A stretch of DNA of 64,000 bases from Mucilaginibacter sp. (GTDB lineage Bacteria > Bacteroidota > Bacteroidia > Sphingobacteriales > Sphingobacteriaceae): assembly GCA_031292485.1 (NCBI GenBank), contig JARLHA010000059.1, forward strand, positions 124,001-188,000. Reading direction: 5' to 3'. The notes under the pieces are model-generated. The model ran no database searches. It was not told where the DNA came from and saw nothing but the letters and a program-made list of their open reading frames with translations. This document shows positions 1-8,789 of the stretch, piece after piece (position 1 is the stretch's first letter; every line of letters begins with the position of its first letter). The position numbers were made by a program, and so were the translations under genes.

Positions 1-1
1 G

Positions 2-325
2 GTTGCGAATATGGAATTGATCGTTGGAAATTTCGACAATACACTGCCGGGCGTCATCAAACGTCTTGAAAAACTGGACTTTGTTTTTGTTGACGGCAAT
101 CACCAAAAAGATGCCACCCTTAAATATTTTGAATGGTGCCTGCCTAAAGTGCATGAAAACACGATGCTAATATTTGATGATATTTACTGGAGCGAAGGCA
201 TGAAAGAAGCCTGGAACGAGATTAAAGCGCATCCGCAGGTTACCGTTACCGTTGATCTTTTTTGGATCGGCCTGGTGTTTTTCAAACCAGGGCGGGTGAA
301 GGGGGATTTTTTGGTGCGTGTCTGA
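2..325 (+). CDS. Class I SAM-dependent methyltransferase, C-terminal fragment
   Basis: The gene enters from the left edge; the frame is open from base 2, so the first ATG seen (11) need not be the start. The visible part has the back half of a Rossmann-type methyltransferase: the strand LDFVFVDGNHQKD with an acidic residue, an aromatic/acidic helix (YFEWCLPKV), then the strand LIFDDIYW and a helix with WNEI. This pattern is known from the Methyltransf_24/O-methyltransferase-like group, where the VDG and FDDI acids sit near the active site. The substrate cannot be told and the glycine-rich SAM loop lies outside the window. It stops 228 bp before hisS on the same strand, with a repeat and a hisS promoter between, so it is probably a separate transcript. 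Confidence 0.7.
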   Translation, partial: VANMELIVGNFDNTLPGVIKRLEKLDFVFVDGNHQKDATLKYFEWCLPKVHENTMLIFDDIYWSEGMKEAWNEIKAHPQVTVTVDLFWIGLVFFKPGRVKGDFLVRV

Positions 326-397
326 ACTAAGATGCGTAGGATTTTAGGATTTTTTTATTGGGTGCTTTAATTGATGGGGTTGAAAGAAGAAAAACCT

Positions 398-487
398 GTC
401 ATTGCGAGCGTAACGTGGCAATCGCGAACTTTGCATATCCGCCTGCAAAGTTCGCGATTGCTTCACTCGTACCTCGGTCGCAATGAC
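398..487. repeat. REP-like nested palindrome in the hisS upstream gap
   Basis: The outer arms gtcattgcga (398-407) and tcgcaatgac (478-487) are perfect complements. An inner 17-bp pair at 419-435 and 444-460 is also perfect, with an 8-nt loop. The whole can fold as a long cruciform. It lies between two genes on the same strand and ends about 50 bp before the hisS promoter. Dispersed palindromes starting with this sequence are common in Bacteroidota genomes (from memory). Confidence 0.8.
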
Positions 488-539
488 AACGAAGGGTGAT
501 TCTGTGTGATTGATACGTTCAAAAATCCGTAAATCATAT

Positions 540-547
540 TACCTTTG
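540..547 (+). promoter_or_regulatory. Promoter -7 box (TACCTTTG) of hisS
   Basis: TACCTTTG matches the Bacteroidota -7 consensus TAnnTTTG. Only 5 nt separate it from the hisS ATG at 553, so the transcript should start at or within a few bases of the start codon. Confidence 0.6.
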
Positions 548-552
548 CGCCC

Positions 553-1941
553 ATGGCATCCATCAAACCATCAGTACCAAAAGGCACCCGCGATTTCTCG
601 CCCACCGAAATGGTGAGGCGCAATTATATTTTTGATACCATTAAAAGTGTTTTCCGCAAATACGGGTACCAGCAGATAGAAACGCCTTCGATGGAAAACC
701 TGTCGACCTTAACCGGTAAATATGGTGATGAGGGGGATAAGCTGATATTTAAAGTTTTGAACAGCGGTGATTATTGGAGTGATGCTGAAAGCAGGAAACT
801 TAAAGATGGAAGCTTCAATTATAACTCGAAATCACTTTTGCCGGTAATCTCTGAAAAAGCCCTCCGTTACGATTTAACTGTTCCCTTCGCCCGGTACGTT
901 GTACAGCACCAAAACGAGATCACTTTTCCGTTCAAACGTTTCCAGGTGCAGCCGGTTTGGCGCGCCGACAGGCCGCAAAAAGGCCGCTATCGCGAGTTTT
1001 ATCAATGTGATGCGGATGTGGTGGGTTCTGATTCTTTATTGAATGAGGCTGAGTTTGTGTTGATATATGACGAGGCTTTAAGCACGCTGGGATTAAAAGA
1101 TTTCACCATAAAAATAAATAACCGCAAAATACTGACTGGCATTGCGGAGATTATTGATAAAGCCGATAACATTATCGACCTTACCGTAGCGATTGATAAA
1201 CTGGATAAGATCGGACTGGATGGGGTGATCAAAGAATTGATGGAAAGAGGATTTTCAGCAGAGGACATCGAAAAGATAAAACCGGTTATCCTGCTCGAAG
1301 GTACCAATGAACAAAAACTGGAAAGCTTGCGCCTGGCTCTTATTAATTCGGATACCGGCCTGAAAGGTTGCGACGAGATTGAAACGGTATTCAACTATAT
1401 CGCAAACTGCAAACTGCAAACTGCCAACTTAGAGTTAGATATTACCCTTGCCCGTGGCTTAAACTATTATACCGGCGCTATCTTCGAGGTAAAAACCAAT
1501 GAAGTGGCTATGGGCAGCATCGGCGGCGGCGGCAGGTACGACGACCTTACCGGGATGTTCGGACTGAAAGGCCTTACGGGTGTCGGCATTTCTTTTGGCG
1601 CCGACAGGATCTATGATGTGATGGAAGAGTTGAACCTTTTCCCGGCCGAAACGTCTCAAACCACCCAATTGCTCATCTGCTGTTTTGATAAGGACGGCGA
1701 AAAATTTGGCTTCCCGATCATCCTGGAATTAAGGAAACAAGGCGTTAGCGCGGAGCTTTACCCTGCCGGGGCCAAGCTTAAAAAACAGCTGGACTATGCC
1801 AATGGCAAACATATCCCTTATGTAATCATCATCGGCAGCGAGGAAATTGAGAGCGGCCTCCTCACCTTAAAAAACATGGAAACCGGTGTGCAGGAAAAAC
1901 GTACCGTTGAGCAAATTATAGAAGGCAAAGGGAAGCTTTAA
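553..1941 (+). CDS. hisS: Histidine--tRNA ligase
   Basis: Charges tRNA-His with histidine in the cytoplasm (class II aminoacyl-tRNA synthetase). The 462 residues are close to the Bacteroidota family length. Visible: N-terminal PKGTRDFSP, class II motif 2 (PVWRADRPQKGRYREF, about residue 133), the histidine-specific ARGLNYYTG (about 300), the glycine loop GGGGRYDDL (about 322), motif 3 around GADRIY (about 348), and a C-terminal HGTP-type anticodon domain. The start at 553 is supported by the -7 box at 540-547 and by the conserved N-terminus. No Shine-Dalgarno sequence fits in front, as expected for a leaderless or nearly leaderless message. Downstream lies a convergent outer-membrane gene. 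Confidence 0.97.
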   Translation: MASIKPSVPKGTRDFSPTEMVRRNYIFDTIKSVFRKYGYQQIETPSMENLSTLTGKYGDEGDKLIFKVLNSGDYWSDAESRKLKDGSFNYNSKSLLPVISEKALRYDLTVPFARYVVQHQNEITFPFKRFQVQPVWRADRPQKGRYREFYQCDADVVGSDSLLNEAEFVLIYDEALSTLGLKDFTIKINNRKILTGIAEIIDKADNIIDLTVAIDKLDKIGLDGVIKELMERGFSAEDIEKIKPVILLEGTNEQKLESLRLALINSDTGLKGCDEIETVFNYIANCKLQTANLELDITLARGLNYYTGAIFEVKTNEVAMGSIGGGGRYDDLTGMFGLKGLTGVGISFGADRIYDVMEELNLFPAETSQTTQLLICCFDKDGEKFGFPIILELRKQGVSAELYPAGAKLKKQLDYANGKHIPYVIIIGSEEIESGLLTLKNMETGVQEKRTVEQIIEGKGKL

Positions 1942-1960
1942 GATAAATCCTAGCAACTTT

Positions 1961-2031
1961 CTCTGCGATCTTTGTGCCTCCTTTGCGCACTTTGCGGTTA
2001 AAGTTTTACCAGGGCGCGGAGTTTTTAACAG
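1961..2031. repeat. Degenerate copy of a ctttgtg/ggttaa intergenic repeat
   Basis: The run with ctttgtgcctcctttgcgca and then actttgcggttaaag is closely similar to parts of the elements at 29729-29815 and 63021-63112. Only the left half of the hairpin seen at 29750-29787 is well kept here. It fills most of the gap between convergent hisS and the DUF5916 gene. Confidence 0.6.
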
Positions 2032-2075
2032 TGAGCACGGAGTCTGTCTTCCCAGTACTCCCGGATCATTCAAAA

Positions 2076-4295
2076 TTAAAACTGCTGCAGGTAACTGATC
2101 TTATAGATCAAATGATCCTCGGTTTGGGTTTGTATCACCATATTGTTAACCATGCTGGTAACGCCCCGGTTATAGATCAGGTAAACATACGATAGCGGCA
2201 GAAACTCCCACGAAAGGCGCATATTATAATTATCAGCATTGTTTAACGAGTTCCGCTGGTAAATACCGGTTAGTTGAAGGCGCGGGTTTAATGCAAAACG
2301 GGCCCGTAAAACATACAGGTTAACATTGGTAGTCGTTTTATCAACCCCAACGCCATTAAAATGATTGCGGCTGTATTCGCCCAAAAATGAAATATAAGGA
2401 ACGGGCGCAAACTGCAATTTCCAGTCGCCTGAATTTAAACGACCATTAAAATAGGAGCCGGTTTGATAAATAAAATTAAGGTTCAGCATTTTTGAGGGGT
2501 CGGTGCTTGCATAAATTGCCTGCATCTGGTAGCTGTAATCACCGGGGCCGATGCTAACGCCTAATGGTTGAAAAACATCGGTTAAATGCTGGCGGATGGG
2601 TGTTATTCCCCAGCCCAAAAAGGCGCCACTTTTAAAATTAAGCCACACGGGGTAAAACGGCAGGTCCATCTCCGCGAATTTTCCGGTAGATGCAGTGTAA
2701 TAAAGTTCGGGAAGAAAGCCTGGTTCTAAAGCCAGGAGCACACTTTTAAAGGGCAGCAGGCTTCCGCGGTAATAATAGTTCATGCCGGGTGTGGTGCCGA
2801 TGACATCCTTACGGGATACGAAGCCCATTTGAGGGTCGAAGTTTTTGGTGACCACCGATTCCGTCCACCAAATTTTATAATGATTGTTGGAGTTGTAATA
2901 TTGCATGATTCCCCCAAAGCCTTTTTGTCCGGTATTGGTGGTGGTTGATTGGGTAAGTAAAGTATTTAAGGAATTGGATTCGCCCAGGCGGAAAAAACCA
3001 TCGACAGTGGTTTCTATATTTGAGCCGCCGGGCCGGTTTTTGACGCTGATAAGCGCCCCTACCCGGTCCTGGCTGCCAAAGTTTTCGGATACCCTGCCCA
3101 CGAAAAAATTAGTTCCCGGCAAATCGTTTGCTCCCTGTTGGCGGATAGCGATAGCGCCGAAGTTTAATTTGGACGAGCGGTAAACAAAGCGCCCGCCGGC
3201 AACAATCGGGATCGGGTTACCTGCTGTATCCAGGCCAATGCTCCGGCTAAAAAATGGCTGATAGTTCATGCTGCCGCCTGATCCGTCGGGCAGCGGGTTT
3301 ACCTGCATGCCAAATAAAGAAGCATTTTCCAGGAAAAACTGCCGCTTCTCCGGAAAAAACACCGAAAAACGGGTGATGTTATTCACCTGGATATCCGCAT
3401 CGGCCTGTGCAAAATCTGTATGTGCCGTAAGGTCAAGCACTGAATTTGAATTGATGGCCCATTTCACGTCGCCCCCAACTTTAACGCCGGCGCCATGGGC
3501 AGGTTCAGCGGTTCCAAAATTGGAATAATGATCATACGAGGTTAAAAAATAAGGGACAACTTGTATGTTGGTGGCCGGCGGTGGTGGTTGCAGGTTTGTT
3601 AAAACGCCCGCGTAATCCATGTGTGTAGCGGAGAATACACGCGGAAAAGGCGATAACGCACTCACCTCATTGGTGTACCTTCTGTTGCGGTAAACATTAA
3701 AACCCCAGTTTTGAAGGGAGTCGTTGCTTTTAGGATACCGCAATGTTTTCCATGGAATAGCAATTTCGGCGGTCCATCCGGAATCGGTGCGGTTAGTGCG
3801 AACGGCCCAGAGCCCGTTCCAGTCAATATCATAATAAAGGTCGTCGAACGAAAGCAGGTCACGCTGTACGCCATAGGCATTGGTGGCGAAAACCATGGCG
3901 TTCCTTTTATCATTAAAAGCATCGATTGACAGATTTACCAGATCGTGCCGGGTATAATCAAAATCCCGTATAAAATCAGTGGCCATAATCGCCCTTTTTC
4001 CCAGGGGGTCTTTACAGGTGATGCCGAAATAAAGGTATTTTTGGTTATATAAAACCTTTACCATGGTTGCAAAATTGGGCGCTTTTCCCTGGTAGGGTTC
4101 TATCTGGATAAAATCAGGCGAAGCAGGCGCTAAACCCCATTCAGGTTCGCTAAGCAGGCCATCGACTTTTATGCCCGTTGAAATTTTTACCGCTTTAATC
4201 GTTTTTCGTACGGAATCGGGTTTAAAAAAATCCGCGTCCTGCGCAAAACTGTACGATGAAATGAACAAAAGCAGGAACGGTAATTTTTTAATCAT
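2076..4295 (-). CDS. DUF5916 protein with CBM9-like N-domain, outer-membrane barrel
   Basis: A 739-residue secreted protein with a signal peptide (KKLPFLLLFISSYSFAQ, cut after AQ). Residues about 35-235 look like a carbohydrate-binding family 9-like domain: VDGLLSEPEWGLAP, LYFGITCKDP, GWTAEIAIPWKTLRYP. The rest matches the DUF5916 pattern, rich in alternating aromatic strands as in an outer-membrane beta-barrel, with FSVFFPEKRQFFLENASLF near the centre. These proteins are common in Bacteroidota; their substrate is not known, and binding of a glycan or polymer is inference. The start ATG is preceded by a short AG-rich stretch. It is transcribed alone, convergent with hisS and divergent from the DUF3078 gene. 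Confidence 0.85.
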   Translation of the reverse strand: MIKKLPFLLLFISSYSFAQDADFFKPDSVRKTIKAVKISTGIKVDGLLSEPEWGLAPASPDFIQIEPYQGKAPNFATMVKVLYNQKYLYFGITCKDPLGKRAIMATDFIRDFDYTRHDLVNLSIDAFNDKRNAMVFATNAYGVQRDLLSFDDLYYDIDWNGLWAVRTNRTDSGWTAEIAIPWKTLRYPKSNDSLQNWGFNVYRNRRYTNEVSALSPFPRVFSATHMDYAGVLTNLQPPPPATNIQVVPYFLTSYDHYSNFGTAEPAHGAGVKVGGDVKWAINSNSVLDLTAHTDFAQADADIQVNNITRFSVFFPEKRQFFLENASLFGMQVNPLPDGSGGSMNYQPFFSRSIGLDTAGNPIPIVAGGRFVYRSSKLNFGAIAIRQQGANDLPGTNFFVGRVSENFGSQDRVGALISVKNRPGGSNIETTVDGFFRLGESNSLNTLLTQSTTTNTGQKGFGGIMQYYNSNNHYKIWWTESVVTKNFDPQMGFVSRKDVIGTTPGMNYYYRGSLLPFKSVLLALEPGFLPELYYTASTGKFAEMDLPFYPVWLNFKSGAFLGWGITPIRQHLTDVFQPLGVSIGPGDYSYQMQAIYASTDPSKMLNLNFIYQTGSYFNGRLNSGDWKLQFAPVPYISFLGEYSRNHFNGVGVDKTTTNVNLYVLRARFALNPRLQLTGIYQRNSLNNADNYNMRLSWEFLPLSYVYLIYNRGVTSMVNNMVIQTQTEDHLIYKISYLQQF

Positions 4296-4485
4296 ATAAT
4301 TGGCAACCAGGAGGCTAAATGTAGAAAAAAAACTTAATTCAGTGAATTATTGGTTGATGGATATGGTATAGCTTTTTTACAAAGAAAAAGCTATATTTTT
4401 AACAGATATATAATAAATTTGCTGCTAAAATGTTAAAGTAGCTGGACATTTGTTTGGCTGTCAGCTTAAATTTTAAATACCCGCT

Positions 4486-5505
4486 ATGCTAAAAACCGTT
4501 TCCGGGGTTTTCTTCCTGTTGTTATTTGGCTTTATTCTTCCCGCAAAGGCTCAAAATACCGACTCCCTTAAGTCAGACACCAATCAACTCAATAAATATC
4601 GCATTGATCCGGGGCATAACGCGCTTCCAAATATATTAAGGCCGATAAAGATACAGCCCAGCCAGATGCCTGTGAATTTGCTTGATTACAAAATAAACTA
4701 TTGGCATAAGTCTGTAATCTTCGGGCTTAATTTCAGCCAGTCATCATTTACCAATAATTACAGCGCCGGCGGTATAAGTGCCATCGCATTAGGGTCAAAT
4801 TTTGATTTTAAAACGGAATATAACAAAAAGCCATTTGACTTTGCATCCGAAACAAATTTGGTTTATGGCGTCTCAAAAAACAAAGGACAGGGCTCGCGGA
4901 AAACAAACGACCGCATATTTGTCGATAACAAGGTTGCTACCCAATTATCAAAAAAATGGTTCTTTTTTGGATCGCTTACCTTTGAATCGCAATTTTCTGC
5001 CGGCTACAATTATAGCAATTATAGCAATCCTGATGGCTCTGTTGCCCAAAAACCATACCTGATATCTGATTTTATGTCACCGGGTTACCTGACCGAATCA
5101 TTGGGATTTGAATATAAGCCTGTGAAGTATTTCGACCTCAGGCTGGGTACTGGTACGGCCCGGCAAACTTTTGTGCTGGATACTACCATTTACCATAACC
5201 AGGCGGGTAATTACGGCGTGCCAATCGACCATAAAGTTTATAACGAACTGGCTGTGCAGGTAGTAGCGCAGCTGGATAAGGATCTTACCAAAAACATTCA
5301 TATCAATGCGCGGTATGCCATGTTTATACCCTACATTCAGCCCCTGGCTTATACCAGCCATCGCCTGGATGCTACGTTAACTGCAAAGGTAACCCGTCTG
5401 ATAGCAATGACAGTAAATACCACCATCCTATACGATAAACATTCATCAACGGCGATACAGGGAACAGAGGGGATGGCACTGGGTGTGCTGTACAAATTTC
5501 CGTAA
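4486..5505 (+). CDS. DUF3078 domain-containing outer-membrane protein
   Basis: A 339-residue exported protein: signal peptide VSGVFFLLLFGFILPAKAQ, then a short Ser/Asp/Asn linker, then repeated amphipathic strands (NYWHKSVIFGLNFSQSSF, KWFFFGSLTFESQF, YFDLRLGTGTARQTF, VTRLIAMTVNTTILYD) and a terminal aromatic (LYKFP) typical of outer-membrane barrels. The pattern agrees with the DUF3078 family of Bacteroidota, whose function is not established. It is followed by a strong two-way terminator shared with efp. No close partner gene suggests a pathway. Confidence 0.8.
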   Translation: MLKTVSGVFFLLLFGFILPAKAQNTDSLKSDTNQLNKYRIDPGHNALPNILRPIKIQPSQMPVNLLDYKINYWHKSVIFGLNFSQSSFTNNYSAGGISAIALGSNFDFKTEYNKKPFDFASETNLVYGVSKNKGQGSRKTNDRIFVDNKVATQLSKKWFFFGSLTFESQFSAGYNYSNYSNPDGSVAQKPYLISDFMSPGYLTESLGFEYKPVKYFDLRLGTGTARQTFVLDTTIYHNQAGNYGVPIDHKVYNELAVQVVAQLDKDLTKNIHINARYAMFIPYIQPLAYTSHRLDATLTAKVTRLIAMTVNTTILYDKHSSTAIQGTEGMALGVLYKFP

Positions 5506-5532
5506 AACCCCATTTGCATCATAAGGCATAGC

Positions 5533-5578
5533 AAAGAAAAACCCGGTCAGCTTTTTTTAACTGACCGGGTTTTTCTTT
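5533..5578. terminator. Bidirectional intrinsic terminator between DUF3078 gene and efp
   Basis: A perfect 18-bp inverted repeat (5533-5550 and 5561-5578) with a GC-rich core (acccggtcag) and a 10-nt loop. The A-rich outer left arm and T-rich outer right arm give a U-tract on either strand. It sits 28 bp past one stop and 15 bp past the other in a convergent pair. Confidence 0.92.
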
Positions 5579-5592
5579 ACTGAGGCTTGATC

Positions 5593-6156
5593 TTATGCTT
5601 TAGCGCGTTCAACGTAAGCGCCGGTGGCAGTATCAACCTTAATCCTGTCGCCGATATTTATAAAAAGAGGCACTTTTATTTCAGCACCTGTTTCAACGGT
5701 AGCATTTTTTAATGCACCGCTGCTGGTATCGCCTTTAACGGCGGGTTCGGTATAAGTAACTTCCAATTCGGCGGAACCGGGCACCTGGCCCATAATGGGC
5801 TCATCGCTTTCAAAGGCTACGATCACGTTCATTCCTTCTTTCAGGAACTTTACCGCGGGGCCAAATAATGCTTTTGGAATATTGTGCTGATCATAGGTCG
5901 TATTATCCATCACCACCAGCGAGGAGCCATCGTCATATAAATATTGGTAATCACTGGTTTCAACACGGGCGATGGTAACTTCTTCATCTGTACGGAAACG
6001 ATATTCAACCAGTTTCCCGCTTTTAACGTTGCGCATGCGTGCCTGGTAAAATGCGCGCAAATTGCCGGGTGTGCGGTGTAAAAATTCTTCAACCTGTAAC
6101 AACTCCCCGTTAAACCGGATAAAGTTGCCATTTTTTAATTCGGATGCCTTAGCCAT
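5593..6156 (-). CDS. efp: Translation elongation factor P
   Basis: EF-P binds between the P and E sites and relieves ribosomes stalled at polyproline. The 187 residues fit the family: an N-terminal KOW-like domain (MAKASELKNGNFIRFNGELLQ), a central OB domain (SDYQYLYDDGSSLVVMD) and a C-terminal OB domain with VTYTEPAVKGDTSSGALK and the signature VETGAEIKVPLFI. Odd point: the tip loop reads TPGNLRAF, so the residue that lines up with the modified Lys34 of E. coli (PGKGQAF) or Arg32 of Pseudomonas (PGRG) is Asn32, with an Arg two places later. From memory, related Sphingobacteriaceae share this loop. Transcribed alone from a -7 box at 6182-6189. Confidence 0.97.
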   Translation of the reverse strand: MAKASELKNGNFIRFNGELLQVEEFLHRTPGNLRAFYQARMRNVKSGKLVEYRFRTDEEVTIARVETSDYQYLYDDGSSLVVMDNTTYDQHNIPKALFGPAVKFLKEGMNVIVAFESDEPIMGQVPGSAELEVTYTEPAVKGDTSSGALKNATVETGAEIKVPLFINIGDRIKVDTATGAYVERAKA

Positions 6157-6181
6157 AATGGTAAAATATATAATCGAGGCG

Positions 6182-6189
6182 CAAAATTA
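6182..6189 (-). promoter_or_regulatory. Promoter -7 box (TAATTTTG) of efp
   Basis: Read leftward, TAATTTTG matches TAnnTTTG and ends 25 nt before the efp ATG. This leaves a normal short leader, unlike several other genes in the window. Confidence 0.5.
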
Positions 6190-6357
6190 GGCACTTAACG
6201 CCAAAGAAACAAGGGGTTAAGGTGAAAGCTGAAAGACCAAAGCTAAAAGCTATAACACCGGCTTTCGTAATCTGATTCAAAAAGCTTTGCGCTTTCTGCT
6301 TTGTGCTTTAAGCTTAAATCCGCACATTTGCACATCCACTATTTGCACACCAGGAAA

Positions 6358-7614
6358 ATGAGCGTATCTGTATTGGCCCAAAATCTGCATGGGTCCGAAA
6401 TTATAAAAATTGCAGGCGAGATAAACGAATTAAAGCGCCAGGGCCAAAACATTGCCAATTTAACGATTGGCGATTTCGACTCTAATATTTACCCTATTCC
6501 GGAAGACCTGAAGCTGGGTATTGTTGATGCGTATGACCATCGCCACACCAATTATCCGCCTGCAGACGGTATGCTCAGCCTGCGCGAAAGTGTATCGGCT
6601 TTTTTAAAAAGCCGGTTTAATTTTGATTACGCGCCAAACCAGATCCTGATCACGGGCGGATCAAGGCCATTGATCTATTCGATATTTATGGCAATAGTTG
6701 ATCCGGGCGATAAAGTGGTTTTCCCGGCGCCGTCATGGAACAATAATCATTATTGCGACCTTACCCGGGCCGAAGCAGTGATCATTCAGACTACTCCGGA
6801 AAACAATTTTATGCCGACCGCAGCGGAATTGCGCCCGTATATCAAAGGGGCTACCATGCTGGCTTTATGTTCTCCCCTGAACCCAACAGGTACCATGTTC
6901 AACAAAAAGGACCTGGAAGAAATTTGTGACCTGGTAATCGAAGAAAACAAAACCCGCCAACCGGGCGAGAAACCGCTGTATATTTTATACGACCAGATCT
7001 ATTCTCAGCTCACCTTTGGTGAACACCGCCATTATGACCCGGTAAGCCTGCGCCCTGAATTGAAAGAAGTAACTGTTTTTGTTGACGGAGCCTCGAAATG
7101 CTTTGCTTCAACAGGCGTACGTGTAGGCTGGGGCTTCGGTCCGGCGCATGTAGTTAACCACATGAAATCTATCGTGGGGCACATGGGCGCATGGGCGCCA
7201 AAAGCCGAGCAGGTGGCCATGGCTAGCTTTTTAAAAGATGACGGCGCGGTAAACGCCTACCTGTCCACTTTAAAAATAAACATACAAAAAAGCTTAACCG
7301 CGCTTTACGAAGGCTTCCAGAAACTTAAATCCGAAGGACTTAAGGTGGATGCTATTGAGCCAATGGGCGCTATCTACCTTACCCTGAAAATTGATTATAC
7401 CGGCAAAACAACCCCCGACGGCAAAGTGCTGAAAACGGCTACCGATATCAATTTTTACCTTATCAAGGAAGCAAAGGTCGCCTTTGTTCCTTTCTCGGCA
7501 TTTGGCACGGGCGAAGATATTAACTGGTTCAGGGCATCAGTGGGGGCAAGCACATTGAGCGAGATCGAACAATTAGCGCCAAGGATCAAAGAAGCTTTGC
7601 TGAAGCTTAAATAG
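6358..7614 (+). CDS. PLP-dependent class I/II aminotransferase
   Basis: Transfers an amino group using pyridoxal phosphate; the substrate is not clear, with aspartate or another amino acid possible. Seen: SPLNPTG (residues 172-178, substrate/PLP contact), ILYDQIYS (PLP-binding Asp and Tyr), and DGASKCFASTGVRVGWGFG, in which Lys247 should form the Schiff base and the Arg lies in the conserved position. Total 418 residues from ATG 6358. The frame is open further upstream, but MSVSVLAQNLHGSE with its purine-rich caggaaa just ahead is the better start. Stands alone, convergent with the dipeptide epimerase. Confidence 0.9.
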   Translation: MSVSVLAQNLHGSEIIKIAGEINELKRQGQNIANLTIGDFDSNIYPIPEDLKLGIVDAYDHRHTNYPPADGMLSLRESVSAFLKSRFNFDYAPNQILITGGSRPLIYSIFMAIVDPGDKVVFPAPSWNNNHYCDLTRAEAVIIQTTPENNFMPTAAELRPYIKGATMLALCSPLNPTGTMFNKKDLEEICDLVIEENKTRQPGEKPLYILYDQIYSQLTFGEHRHYDPVSLRPELKEVTVFVDGASKCFASTGVRVGWGFGPAHVVNHMKSIVGHMGAWAPKAEQVAMASFLKDDGAVNAYLSTLKINIQKSLTALYEGFQKLKSEGLKVDAIEPMGAIYLTLKIDYTGKTTPDGKVLKTATDINFYLIKEAKVAFVPFSAFGTGEDINWFRASVGASTLSEIEQLAPRIKEALLKLK

Positions 7615-7669
7615 CTGCGATTTTCATCGGTTTAATGTTAATGGAATATTGCCTGGTCACAGTCCTTTT

Positions 7670-7712
7670 TCATTCGTGAAAATTCGTTCCTATTCGTGAA
7701 ATTCGTGTTAAT
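7670..7712. repeat. Short tandem attcgtg repeat between convergent genes
   Basis: The words cattcgtgaaaattcgt, tattcgtgaaattcgtg and ttaattc repeat the unit attcgtgaa with small changes, ending at the 3' end of the epimerase gene. No hairpin terminator is visible here. Confidence 0.5.
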
Positions 7713-8726
7713 TCAATTATTTTTTAATCCCAGCCCCGCGTCATTATTCAGTACCCACTTCCCTTCCACAAATTCGGGCAACCGGTAGGGATTATTGCTG
7801 GTTAAAAACGGACCGTCAAGGTCGGCCCAATCGCATTGGGGGGCCAGGGCGGCGGCGGCAAGGGTGGCGCAGCTGGTTTCGCTCATGCAGCCGATCATTA
7901 CTTTTAAATCCAGTTCCCTTGCTCTTAATATCATTTGGTGTGCTTCATGCATCCCTGCTGATTTCATCAGCTTAATGTTAATGCCGTGGTAAACCCCTTT
8001 AGCCTTTTCTACATCCGGTAGACGCTGCACAGATTCGTCGCCAATAATAGGTATTGGGCTGCGTTCAGTGAGCCGGGCGTTGCTGTCAGTGTCGGTTTTC
8101 AGCATGGGTTGTTCTATCAGCAATACGCCCTGCTCATGCAGCCAGTAGCACATATCCACACTTTGTTCAATATCCGTCCAGCCCTGGTTGGCATCCACAA
8201 ACAGCGGCAGATCGGTTACCGAGCGGATGGTTTTGATGAGCTCTTTATCACTGTCGCGGCCCAATTTTACTTTGATGATCTTACAATCCGGATTTTCCTT
8301 TACTTTTTGTACCATCACTTGGGGTGTATCAATACCGATGGTAAAACTGGTTAAGGGCATTTTTGCCGGGTCGCTGCCTAAGATTTGCCAGCAGGGTTTT
8401 TGCTGTAATTTGCCGTTCAGGTCGTGCAGGGCGATATCGATACCGGCTTTTATGGCCGGGTTGCCGGGGGCGATACTATCCAAATAAGCGATTATCGCTC
8501 CAAAATCAAAAGGGTATTTAAACCGCCTGGCATCAACCTTTTTTAAAAACGCGCTGGCACTTTCATAACTCTCGCCCATATAAGGTACCATGGAGGCTTC
8601 GCCGAAGCCGGTTTGCCCTTCATGCTCTACTTTTAACAGCATTACAGGGGTTGAAGTCCGCGAAAATTTAGCGATGGTAAAAGTGTGCCGCAGCAGCAAT
8701 TCGAAGGGTTGATAAGTCAGTGTCAT
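7713..8726 (-). CDS. Dipeptide epimerase (L-Ala-D/L-Glu type), enolase superfamily
   Basis: Expected to invert the alpha carbon of the second residue of dipeptides such as L-Ala-D-Glu from cell-wall recycling. The 337 residues show the enolase-superfamily set: KVK at 152-154 (base), metal ligands Asp178 (FVDAN), Glu205 (IEQP) and Asp230 (GDES), and the opposite base in NIKLMKSAG (251-258). The N-terminal capping domain (LRHTFTIAKFSR) and the GCMSETS strand are typical of the Ala-Glu epimerase branch rather than muconate or o-succinylbenzoate enzymes. The exact dipeptide is uncertain. A -7 box (TAGCTTTG, 8742-8735) ends 8 nt before the ATG, so the leader is very short. Confidence 0.9.
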   Translation of the reverse strand: MTLTYQPFELLLRHTFTIAKFSRTSTPVMLLKVEHEGQTGFGEASMVPYMGESYESASAFLKKVDARRFKYPFDFGAIIAYLDSIAPGNPAIKAGIDIALHDLNGKLQQKPCWQILGSDPAKMPLTSFTIGIDTPQVMVQKVKENPDCKIIKVKLGRDSDKELIKTIRSVTDLPLFVDANQGWTDIEQSVDMCYWLHEQGVLLIEQPMLKTDTDSNARLTERSPIPIIGDESVQRLPDVEKAKGVYHGINIKLMKSAGMHEAHQMILRARELDLKVMIGCMSETSCATLAAAALAPQCDWADLDGPFLTSNNPYRLPEFVEGKWVLNNDAGLGLKNN

Positions 8727-8734
8727 GTTAAATT

Positions 8735-8742
8735 CAAAGCTA
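8735..8742 (-). promoter_or_regulatory. Promoter -7 box (TAGCTTTG) of the dipeptide epimerase gene
   Basis: Read leftward, TAGCTTTG fits TAnnTTTG, with 8 nt to the ATG at 8726. Confidence 0.5.
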
Positions 8743-8789
8743 AAGAAATTTGGCTAAAGCCCCTACCGTTTTGTTAGTTAACCGCACGA

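Noticed and set aside
1002..1394. Antisense frame inside hisS
   Set aside because: Ser/Ile-rich shadow of a well-supported synthetase gene.
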